NCBI RefSeq assembly: GCF_900111015.1
Contig: NZ_FOFS01000011.1
Span: 1-64,000, forward strand
DNA: 64,000 nt
From: Solimonas aquatica
Lineage (GTDB): Bacteria > Pseudomonadota > Gammaproteobacteria > Nevskiales > Nevskiaceae
Reading direction: 5' to 3'
Shown: positions 15,518-22,762 of the stretch, in pieces
Layout of the letters: each line of letters starts with the position of its first letter
Position numbering within the stretch: position 1 is the stretch's first letter
Program-made: the position numbers and the translations under genes
The notes under the pieces: model-generated
The model's database searches: none
Told to the model about the DNA's origin: nothing
The model's input: only the letters and a program-made list of their open reading frames with translations

Positions 15518-16297
15518 ATGTCGCAAGTCCTGGTCGAGCACCGCGAGCAGATTCTCTGGATCACCATCAATCGCGAGGAGCGCCGCAACGCGCTCAATGA
15601 AGAAGTGGTGCGCAGCATCGACCGCGCGGTGGCGGAAGCCAACGCCGACGGCCGCAGCCGCGCCATCGTGCTCACCGGCGCCGGCGACAAGGCCTTCTGC
15701 GCCGGCGCGGATCTGGCCAAGAACACCAAGGGCTTCGCCTTTGCCGCCGACTTCGCGCGGCCCAAGCATTACATCGTTGATCTGTTCAAGCGTCTGCAGG
15801 AATGCACGCTGCCGGTGATCGCGCGCGTCAACGGTCATGTCATGGCCGGCGGCTTCGGCCTGCTCTGCGCCTGCGACATGGCGGTGGCGGCGGACGACAT
15901 CCGCATCGGCACCACGGAATCGAAGATCGGTGTCACGCCGATGATGATCCTGCCCTACATGCTGCGCGTGCTGCCGGCGCGGCGCCTGCAGGAGATGTGC
16001 ATCACCGGCGAGCAGTTCACCGCGCGCGAAGCGCTGGACTGGGGCGTGGTCAATTACGTGGTGCCGCGCGCCGAGCTGGACGCCAAGCTCGACTGGCTGC
16101 TGGCGCGCGTGACGGACAAGAGCCCCACCGCCATCCGTCTGGGCAAGCAGGCCTACAACGCGATGCGCGACATGAGCCTGCGCGAGTCGCTGGAGTATGC
16201 GCAGGTGATGGTGCCGGTGATGTCCTCCACCGAGGACGCCCGCGAAGGCATGGCGGCGTTTCAGGAAAAGCGTCCGGCGCGCTTCAGCGGCAACTGA
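15518..16297 (+). CDS. atuE: Enoyl-CoA hydratase, AtuE-like (isohexenylglutaconyl-CoA hydratase)
   Basis: A 259-residue crotonase. The oxyanion-hole segments GAGDKAFCAGADL and HVMAGGFGLLCACD are present, and TTESKIGVTPM covers the catalytic region. In terpene catabolism AtuE hydrates isohexenylglutaconyl-CoA, the product of geranyl-CoA carboxylase and so the next step after the carboxylase encoded downstream. GGAG six bases before ATG 15518 fixes the start. It lies 15 bases upstream of atuA in the same operon. The leucine-pathway hydratase LiuC is close in sequence; the assignment to Atu rests mainly on the neighbours. Confidence 0.8.
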   Translation: MSQVLVEHREQILWITINREERRNALNEEVVRSIDRAVAEANADGRSRAIVLTGAGDKAFCAGADLAKNTKGFAFAADFARPKHYIVDLFKRLQECTLPVIARVNGHVMAGGFGLLCACDMAVAADDIRIGTTESKIGVTPMMILPYMLRVLPARRLQEMCITGEQFTAREALDWGVVNYVVPRAELDAKLDWLLARVTDKSPTAIRLGKQAYNAMRDMSLRESLEYAQVMVPVMSSTEDAREGMAAFQEKRPARFSGN

Positions 16298-16312
16298 CGG
16301 ATAAAGCCCCTC

Positions 16313-18109
16313 ATGAGCAAGACACGAAAGGCGGAAGTGCGGATCGGTTGCGGCGCCGGTTTCTGGGGCGATTCGCCCGAGGCGCCCAAGCAGCTGGTGA
16401 CCAGCGGCGAGATCGACTATCTGGTGCTGGACTATCTGGCCGAAGTCACCATGTCGATCCTGGCGCGCGCGCGCGCCAAGGACCCGGCCCTGGGTTATGC
16501 CACCGATTTTCCGCAGGTGGTCGCCACGCTGGCGCCGCAGCTCAAGGCGCGCGGCATCAAGGTGGTGTGCAATGCCGGCGGCGTGAATCCGCAGGCCTGC
16601 AAGCAGCTCATCGATGACAAGCTCAAGGCCGCCGGCATCGAACTGAAGGTTTCGGTGGTGACCGGCGATGATCTGCTGCCGCGTCAGCGCGAGTACGCCG
16701 ACACGCGCGAGATGTTCAGCGGTGCGGCGATGCCCGAGAAGCTGTGGAGCATGAATGCCTATCTCGGCGCCTTCCCGATTGCACAGGCCCTGGATGGCGG
16801 CGCCGACATCGTGATCACCGGCCGCTGCGTGGACAGCGCGCTGATGCTGGGCGCGCTGGTGCACGAATTCGGCTGGCGTGCCGATGAGTTCGACAAGCTT
16901 TCCGCCGGCAGCCTGATCGGGCACGTGCTGGAGTGCGGCGCGCAGGCCACCGGCGGCATCAGCACCGACTGGGAAAAGGCCGCCGACAGCTGGGACAACA
17001 TGGGCTTCCCCATCGCCTGGTGCCGCGCCGACGGCAGCTTCACCGTGGGCAAGCCGGCCAACACCGGCGGCCGCGTCGAGGTCGATACCGTGGCCGAGCA
17101 GATCGTCTACGAAATCGGTGACCCTTCCACCTATCTGCTGCCGGATGTGTGCTGCGACTGGCGGCAGGTGCAGCTCAAGCAGGTGGCGCCGGATCGCGTC
17201 GAAGTCACGGGTGCGCGCGGCCGTGCGCCGACGCCGTACTACAAGGTTTCCGCCACCTATCAGGATGGCTTCCGCAGCACCATGACCATGATGATTGGTG
17301 GCGTGGCGGCGGTGCGCAAGGCCGAGGCGGTGGCGGCGGCGATCCTCAAGCGCACGCGGCGCATCTTCGCCGAGCGTGGTCTGGCCGACTATCTGCGCAC
17401 CGACGTCGAAGTGCTCGGTGCAGAGGCCAACTGGGGCGCCAATGCACGGCGCCGCGATACGCGCGAGGTGATTCTCAAGATCGCCGTGCATCACGCCGAG
17501 AAGGCGGCGCTGGAGGTCTTCGCACGCGAGGTGATTCCGCCGGCCACCAGCATGGCGCAGGGGGTGACCGGCTATGCCGGCGGACGGCCCACGCCGGCGC
17601 CGCTGGTGCGCCTGTTCTCCTGCCTGGTGCCCAAGAGCAGCGTGGCGATCACCGTGGACGGCGCCGCGTTCCAGGCACCGGCGCTCGCTTATGGCGATGG
17701 CGCGCCGCCGGCCGATGCCGGCAGCGCGGGCGGGGAAGTGGCGCAGAGCGAAGGTCCGACGCAGACCGTGCCGCTGATTGCGCTGGCCTACGGCCGCTCC
17801 GGCGACAAGGGCGATGCCTCCAATGTCGGCATCATGGCGCGGCGCGCGGAATTTCTGCCGCTGCTGCGTGCGCAGCTCACGCCCGAGGCGGTGAAGCGCT
17901 ATTACGCGCACTGCGTCAAAGGCGCGGTGACGCGCTACGAAGTGCCCGGCCTGCAGGGCTTCAATTTCCTGATGCAGGAGGCGCTGGGCGGCGGCGGCAT
18001 CGCCAGCCTGCGACATGATGCGCAGGGCAAGATGATGGCGCAGATCCTGATGGACTTCCCCATCGCCGTGCCGCAGCGCCTCATCGATCAGGGTCTGGTC
18101 CGCCTGTGA
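16313..18109 (+). CDS. atuA: Acyclic terpene utilisation protein AtuA (DUF1446 family)
   Basis: The protein starts with VRIGCGAGFWGDSPEAPKQL and continues with DYLVLDYLAEVTMSIL, CNAGGVNPQACKQ, GRCVDSALMLGALVHEF and LIALAYGRSGDKGDASNVGI. These are hallmarks of AtuA/DUF1446 proteins, essential for growth on citronellol and geraniol in Pseudomonas but of unproven biochemical activity. Length, 598 residues, is normal. It is soluble, without signal peptide. It overlaps the next gene, a TetR regulator, by GTGA. This gene is the best marker that the locus serves terpenes and not leucine. Confidence 0.92.
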   Translation: MSKTRKAEVRIGCGAGFWGDSPEAPKQLVTSGEIDYLVLDYLAEVTMSILARARAKDPALGYATDFPQVVATLAPQLKARGIKVVCNAGGVNPQACKQLIDDKLKAAGIELKVSVVTGDDLLPRQREYADTREMFSGAAMPEKLWSMNAYLGAFPIAQALDGGADIVITGRCVDSALMLGALVHEFGWRADEFDKLSAGSLIGHVLECGAQATGGISTDWEKAADSWDNMGFPIAWCRADGSFTVGKPANTGGRVEVDTVAEQIVYEIGDPSTYLLPDVCCDWRQVQLKQVAPDRVEVTGARGRAPTPYYKVSATYQDGFRSTMTMMIGGVAAVRKAEAVAAAILKRTRRIFAERGLADYLRTDVEVLGAEANWGANARRRDTREVILKIAVHHAEKAALEVFAREVIPPATSMAQGVTGYAGGRPTPAPLVRLFSCLVPKSSVAITVDGAAFQAPALAYGDGAPPADAGSAGGEVAQSEGPTQTVPLIALAYGRSGDKGDASNVGIMARRAEFLPLLRAQLTPEAVKRYYAHCVKGAVTRYEVPGLQGFNFLMQEALGGGGIASLRHDAQGKMMAQILMDFPIAVPQRLIDQGLVRL

Positions 18110-18759
18110 GGCGCAAGGTGCAGCGCGTGCACGCGCCGCGTCTGGCGCGCGAGCAACGCGTCGACGAGATTCTGCAATCGGCACGCGAGGTGTTCTGCGA
18201 GAAGGGCTTCGAAGCGGCGGCGGTGGCCGAGATCGCGGCCCGCATGGGTGCGGTGGAAGGCACGGTCTACAAGTATTTCCCGACCAAGCGCGATCTTCTG
18301 CTGCGCGTGCTGGAACACTGGTACGAGGAGATGTTTGGCGACTACACGCGCGATCTGGCGGGCGTGCACGCGCATCGCGAGCGTCTGCGCCTGCTGGTCT
18401 GGCGGCATCTGCGCTCGCTGCGTGATAAGCCCAAGCTCTGCCGGCTGATGTTCCGCGAGGTGCAGTCCGAGCGCGATTACCGAGGCACGGTGCTGCACGA
18501 TCTCAACCGCCGCTACACACAGCTGCTGCTCGATGTGATCCGCGCCGGCGTGGCCGATGGCGAGTTTCGCGGCGACATCGCGCCGGAGCTGCTGCGTTCC
18601 ATGGTCTACGGCGGCATCGAGCATCACGGCTGGAACTACGTCTGCGGGCGCGGCGAGCTGGATGTCGACGGCGTCGCCGATCAAATCATCACCGTGCTCT
18701 GCGAGGGCATCACCAAGCCCGCGCGCGCCGGCCACACCAAAACAGGAAAGAAGTCATGA
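18106..18759 (+). CDS. TetR-family regulator of the terpene locus (AtuR-like position)
   Basis: A 217-residue regulator. Residues about 17–63 form the TetR helix-turn-helix (ILQSAREVFCEKGFEAAAVAEIAARMGAVEGTVYKYFPTKRDLL), followed by a helical ligand-binding domain. The GTG start overlaps the atuA stop and its own stop overlaps the biotin carboxylase ATG, so it is translated within the operon. In Pseudomonas, AtuR is a TetR repressor encoded apart from the atu operon; here the regulator is embedded in it. Autoregulation by a terpenoyl-CoA is plausible but inferred. Confidence 0.85.
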   Translation: MRRKVQRVHAPRLAREQRVDEILQSAREVFCEKGFEAAAVAEIAARMGAVEGTVYKYFPTKRDLLLRVLEHWYEEMFGDYTRDLAGVHAHRERLRLLVWRHLRSLRDKPKLCRLMFREVQSERDYRGTVLHDLNRRYTQLLLDVIRAGVADGEFRGDIAPELLRSMVYGGIEHHGWNYVCGRGELDVDGVADQIITVLCEGITKPARAGHTKTGKKS

Positions 18760-20246
18760 GCATCCAGAACTGGCCCTTTCATACCGTGCTGGTCGCCAAT
18801 CGCGGCGAGATCGCGGTGCGCGTGCTGCGCACCGTGCGCAAGCTGGGACTCAAGGGGGCGGTGGTCTATCACGCGGCGGATCGCAACACCGCGGCGGTGA
18901 AGATGGCGGATGTCGCCATCGAGATCACCGGCGCCACGCCGGTGGCCAGTTATCTGGATGGCGCGCAGATCATCGCCGCCGCGCAGGCCTGCGGCGCCGG
19001 CGCCATTCATCCCGGCTATGGCTTCCTGTCCGAGAACAAGAGTTTCTGCGAGGCCGTGGAAGCCGCCGGCATCCGCTTCATCGGTCCCACGCCGCAGCAG
19101 ATCGAGCTGATGGGCGACAAGGTGCGCGCGCGCAACTTCGTGCAGAAGGCCGGCTTCCCGGTGGCGCCCTCGGCCATCGAGGATGATGACCCCGCCAGCT
19201 TCGTCGAACGCGCCCGCGCCGTGGGTGCGCCGCTGCTGATCAAGCCCTCCGCCGGTGGCGGCGGCAAGGGCATGCGCATCGTGCGGGATCTCGCCTTGCT
19301 GGCGCAGGAGATCGAGCGCGGCCGCTCGGAAGGGCAGCGTTACTTCGGCGATGGCCGCCTGTATGCCGAGCGCTACATCGAGAACCCGCGTCATATCGAA
19401 GTGCAGGTGCTGGGTGATGGGCAGGGCGCTGTGGTGCATGTCTTCGAGCGTGAATGCTCGGTGCAGCGGCGCTTCCAGAAGATCGTGGAAGAAACCCCTT
19501 CGCCGGCGCTGGACGCGGCCTTGCGCGAGAAGATCTGCGAAACCGCAGCCGGCATCGCGCGCTCCATCGGCTATCGCAATGCCGGCACCGTCGAATTCAT
19601 CTTTGGCCAGGGCGGCGAGTTCTATTTCCTGGAAATGAACACGCGCCTGCAGGTGGAGCATCCGGTGACGGAAGAGATCACCGGCATCGACCTGGTGCAC
19701 GAGCAGCTGCGCATCGCCGCCGGTGAAGCCCTGGGCTATGGCCAGACGGACGTGAAGTCCAGCGGGCATGCCATCGAGTTCCGCATCTATGCGGAGGACC
19801 CGGCGCGCGGTTACACACCGACGACCGGTCCGGTGCTGCTGCTGCATCCGCCGCAGGGCGAGGGCGTGCGCTGGGACAGCGGCATTCTGCAAGGCGGTGA
19901 AGTGACCTCGGCTTTCGATCCGATGATCGCCAAGCTGATCATCCGCGGCCGCGACCGCAGCGAGGCCATCGCCCGCGCCGATGTCGCGCTGCGCGACACC
20001 GTGCTGCTGGGCTGCAAGACCAATACCGCGTTCCTGCGCCGCCTGATCGCGCATCCGGCTTTTGTTGCGGGTGATGTGCACACCGGCTTTCTCGATGCCA
20101 ATCCGCAGATCGCCGCCGAACCCGCCTTGCGCGAGGAGAGCCTGCAGGCCCTGCTGGCCGCTGCGGCACTGAGCACGCGACCCATGCGCGATGTCGCGGA
20201 CACGGTGCCGGACATGCAGGCGGCGATGGGCGGATGGCGGAATTGA
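18756..20246 (+). CDS. Biotin carboxylase subunit of geranyl-CoA carboxylase (AtuF N-terminal part)
   Basis: This 496-residue protein carries biotin carboxylase domains only: VLVANRGEIAVRV at the start, the ATP-grasp glycine loop KPSAGGGGKGMRI, HIEVQVLGDGQG, FLEMNTRLQVEHPVTE and a C-terminal domain ending after AFDPMIAKLI. It carboxylates biotin using ATP and bicarbonate. In Pseudomonas AtuF this domain is fused to the biotin carrier domain; here it stops before it and the carrier is a separate downstream gene. The gene overlaps the TetR gene by ATGA. A methylcrotonyl-CoA role is possible, but AtuA next door favours geranyl-CoA. Confidence 0.88.
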   Translation: MSIQNWPFHTVLVANRGEIAVRVLRTVRKLGLKGAVVYHAADRNTAAVKMADVAIEITGATPVASYLDGAQIIAAAQACGAGAIHPGYGFLSENKSFCEAVEAAGIRFIGPTPQQIELMGDKVRARNFVQKAGFPVAPSAIEDDDPASFVERARAVGAPLLIKPSAGGGGKGMRIVRDLALLAQEIERGRSEGQRYFGDGRLYAERYIENPRHIEVQVLGDGQGAVVHVFERECSVQRRFQKIVEETPSPALDAALREKICETAAGIARSIGYRNAGTVEFIFGQGGEFYFLEMNTRLQVEHPVTEEITGIDLVHEQLRIAAGEALGYGQTDVKSSGHAIEFRIYAEDPARGYTPTTGPVLLLHPPQGEGVRWDSGILQGGEVTSAFDPMIAKLIIRGRDRSEAIARADVALRDTVLLGCKTNTAFLRRLIAHPAFVAGDVHTGFLDANPQIAAEPALREESLQALLAAAALSTRPMRDVADTVPDMQAAMGGWRN

Positions 20247-20256
20247 GGCCTGAGCG

Positions 20257-20386
20257 TCCCCCTCTCCCCAACCCCTCTCCCGCGAGGGGAGAGGGGCTTT
20301 ACTGCCAGGGGAGAAAGAAGGCCTGCCGTGAACATCAAAGCCAACTCCCCTCTCCCCTTGCGGGAGAGGGGCTGGGGGAGAGGGGG
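20257..20386. repeat. Palindromic dispersed repeat, copy 2 (paired inverted units)
   Basis: The layout matches 5117–5245: two inverted units, at 20257–20297 and 20345–20386, each with CCCCTCTCCC arms around GCAAG or GCGAG. It fills most of the gap between the biotin carboxylase and biotin-carrier genes, in the middle of a tight operon. Confidence 0.85.
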
Positions 20387-20430
20387 CGGTGCCGCCCACA
20401 GGACTTCGCTTCAGACCAGGAGACGATCTG

Positions 20431-20928
20431 ATGCAACACGCATTCAAGCTCGGCGAGGCCGAGCACAATCTGGCGCTGTCGCGCTCGGCCAAGGCTTATC
20501 GCCTGCATCTGGACGGGCAGCTCATCGACATCGATCTGAAAACCGGCGCCGATGGCCGTGCCTGGCTCACGGTGGGTGAACGGCATCTGCCGGTGGTGAT
20601 CGCCACGCGCGGTGATGAGGTGTTCGTGCATCTGGAGGGCGAGGCTTACGCGCTGCGCTACCAGCACCCGCTGGACCGGCTCGCCGCGCAGGCGCACGGC
20701 GGCGCCGAGGACAGCATCCGCGCGCCCATGCCGGGCAGCATCGTGGCGCTGAGCGTGCAGGCCGGCGAGGCGGTGAGCAAGGGCCAGACCCTGCTGGTGA
20801 TGGAGAGCATGAAGATGGAAACCACCATCAGTGCACCGCGCGACGGTGTGATCGCCGCGATCCGTTACGAGAAGGGACAGACCTTTGATCGTGACGCAGT
20901 GCTGCTGAGTCTGGAGCCGCTGTCCTGA
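20431..20928 (+). CDS. Biotin carboxyl carrier subunit of geranyl-CoA carboxylase (AtuF C-terminal part)
   Basis: A 165-residue protein with an N-terminal beta-barrel-like region (about 1–85), comparable to the linker domain of fused alpha subunits. A biotinyl domain follows: RAPMPGSIVALSVQAGEAVSKG and the biotinylation site VMESMKMETT with Lys128. The biotin shuttles carboxyl groups from the biotin carboxylase to the carboxyltransferase. AGGAGA seven bases before ATG 20431 shows independent translation. Together with the upstream gene it is equivalent to one fused alpha subunit. Confidence 0.87.
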   Translation: MQHAFKLGEAEHNLALSRSAKAYRLHLDGQLIDIDLKTGADGRAWLTVGERHLPVVIATRGDEVFVHLEGEAYALRYQHPLDRLAAQAHGGAEDSIRAPMPGSIVALSVQAGEAVSKGQTLLVMESMKMETTISAPRDGVIAAIRYEKGQTFDRDAVLLSLEPLS

Positions 20929-20948
20929 TCTCCTCACGGCGAATCGCG

Positions 20949-21023
20949 CATTCCCGCGCCCGCGGGAATCCACGGAATTCGCGAACCGTCAGCTGCCGGA
21001 TTCCCGCTTACGCGGGAACGACA
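20949..21023. repeat. Two REP-like palindromes (ATTCCCGC…GCGGGAAT)
   Basis: ATTCCCGCGCCCGCGGGAAT and ATTCCCGCTTACGCGGGAA lie in the gap before the carboxyltransferase gene. They look like REP-type intergenic palindromes; a related one with GGGAATGACA is at 54132–54159. Confidence 0.6.
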
Positions 21024-21037
21024 CCTCCGAGAACCCC

Positions 21038-22645
21038 ATGAAGCGCATCGAATCCAAGCTCAACACCGCCTCATCCGAATTCGCCGCCAATGCTGCGCAC
21101 AACCGGCGCCTGGCCGAAGCCTTCCGCGAAAAGCAGCGCGCCGTGCGCCACGACCGCCCGCAGCGGGATATCGACCGCCTGCGCCAGCAGAACAAGCTGC
21201 TGGTGCGGGAGCGTCTGGAGCTGCTGCTGGACCCCGGCACGCCGTTTCTGGAACTGTCTTCGCTGGCGGCCAACGAGGCCTACGGCGGCGAGGTGCCGGG
21301 CGCGGCGGTGGTCACCGGCATCGGCATCGTCTCCGGACGCGAGGTGCTGATCAATGCCGGCGATGGCGCGGTCAAGGGCGGTGCCTGGTATCCGCTGACC
21401 GTGAAGAAGGCGGTGCGCGCGCTGGACATCGCCATCGAGAACCGCCTGCCGGTGGTGCATCTGTGCGATTCCGCCGGCGGCTTCCTGCCGCTGCAGGCGG
21501 AGCTGTTCGCCGACAAGTATTACGCCGGCCGCATCTTCCGCAATCAGTGCATCCTCTCGAAGATGGGCGTGCAGCAGGTTTCGGTGGTGCTGGGCCATTG
21601 CACGGCCGGCGGCGCCTATGTGCCGGGTCTGTCCGACTACAACGTGATCGTGCGCGGCACCGGCGCGATCTTTCTTGCCGGCCCGCCGCTGGTGAAAGCC
21701 GCAACCGGCGAGGAAGTGTCGGTGGAGGAGCTGGGCGGCTGCGATATGCATACCAGCGTCTCCGGCACGGCGGACTATCCGGCCTCCAGCGAGGAAGAAG
21801 CCATCGCCATTGCCCGCGACATCGTCGCGCAGTTCAAGCGGCCGCAGAAAACCCTCATCGAATATCTGCCGCCGGAAGCGCCTTACTACGATCCGGGCGA
21901 GCTGTACGGCGTGCTGCCGCGCGACATCAAGCAGCAGTTCGACATGAAGGAAGTGATCGCGCGTCTGGTGGACGGCTCGCGCTTTCACGAGTACCAGCCC
22001 AATTACGGCAAGACCCTGATCTGCGGTTACGCGCATCTCTGGGGTTACAAGATCGGCATCCTGGCCAACAACGGCGTGCTGTTCAACGACAGCTCGCTCA
22101 AGGGCGCGCACTTCATCGAGCTGTGCAATCAGAACAAGACGCCGATCCTGTTCCTGCAGAACATCACCGGCTTCATGGTCGGCCGCGAGTACGAGCGGCG
22201 CGGCATCACCAAGGACGGCGCGAAGATGCTGATGGCGGTGAGCTGCAGCGAGGTGCCGAAGTTCACGGTGATGTGCCATGGCAGCTTCGGCGCCGGCAAT
22301 TACGGCATGAGCGGCCGCGCCTTCGACAGCCGCTTCCTGTTCTCCTGGCCGCAGTCGCAGATTTCGGTGATGGGCGCCGAGCAGGCCGCCAACACCCTGG
22401 CCGATGTGAAGATCCGTCAGCTCGCCAGAGAGGGCAAGAAGCTCAGCCAGGAACAGATCGACGCGATCCGCGATCCGGTGCTGGGCGAGTTCAAGCGCAA
22501 GCAGAGCGCCTACTGGTCCACCTCGGAGATCTGGGACGACGGCATGCTCGACCCGGTGGACACCCGCAATGCCCTGGGCATCGCGCTCTCGGCGGCGCTC
22601 AACACGCCCATCGCCGATCCGCGTTACGGCGTGTTCCGCCTGTAA
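21038..22645 (+). CDS. atuC: Carboxyltransferase beta subunit of geranyl-CoA carboxylase
   Basis: A 535-residue carboxyltransferase of the methylcrotonyl/geranyl-CoA carboxylase family. Key segments are LHLCDSAGGFLPLQAE (oxyanion region, read here as VHLCDSAGGF), GHCTAGGAYVPGLSDYN, FLAGPPLVKAATGEEVSVEELGG and FLQNITGFMVGREYE. It transfers the carboxyl group from biotin to the gamma position of the enoyl-CoA. AtuC and LiuB differ by a few residues shaping the acyl pocket; GHCTAGGAYVPGLSDYN differs from the GSCTAGGAYVPAMSDE form typical of LiuB. Context supports geranyl-CoA. It is the last carboxylase gene of the operon. Confidence 0.85.
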   Translation: MKRIESKLNTASSEFAANAAHNRRLAEAFREKQRAVRHDRPQRDIDRLRQQNKLLVRERLELLLDPGTPFLELSSLAANEAYGGEVPGAAVVTGIGIVSGREVLINAGDGAVKGGAWYPLTVKKAVRALDIAIENRLPVVHLCDSAGGFLPLQAELFADKYYAGRIFRNQCILSKMGVQQVSVVLGHCTAGGAYVPGLSDYNVIVRGTGAIFLAGPPLVKAATGEEVSVEELGGCDMHTSVSGTADYPASSEEEAIAIARDIVAQFKRPQKTLIEYLPPEAPYYDPGELYGVLPRDIKQQFDMKEVIARLVDGSRFHEYQPNYGKTLICGYAHLWGYKIGILANNGVLFNDSSLKGAHFIELCNQNKTPILFLQNITGFMVGREYERRGITKDGAKMLMAVSCSEVPKFTVMCHGSFGAGNYGMSGRAFDSRFLFSWPQSQISVMGAEQAANTLADVKIRQLAREGKKLSQEQIDAIRDPVLGEFKRKQSAYWSTSEIWDDGMLDPVDTRNALGIALSAALNTPIADPRYGVFRL

Positions 22646-22762
22646 GGCCCACCCTCTCCGGACGGTTGGGGTTTCGGCAATGCCGCTGCGCTAGCCTCGA
22701 CGCAAGCTGGCGCAACACTGCGTGCGCCATGCCCCGTGAGCCCGAACATAGAGAGGAGAACC

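Noticed and set aside
15455-18184. 909-codon minus-strand open frame
   Set aside because: It lies antisense to atuE and atuA, whose protein families are clear. Long antisense frames are expected in high-GC coding DNA; the product is His/Arg/Gly-rich with no family features.
18681-20492. 603-codon minus-strand open frame
   Set aside because: Antisense to the biotin carboxylase gene and composed of compositionally biased sequence.
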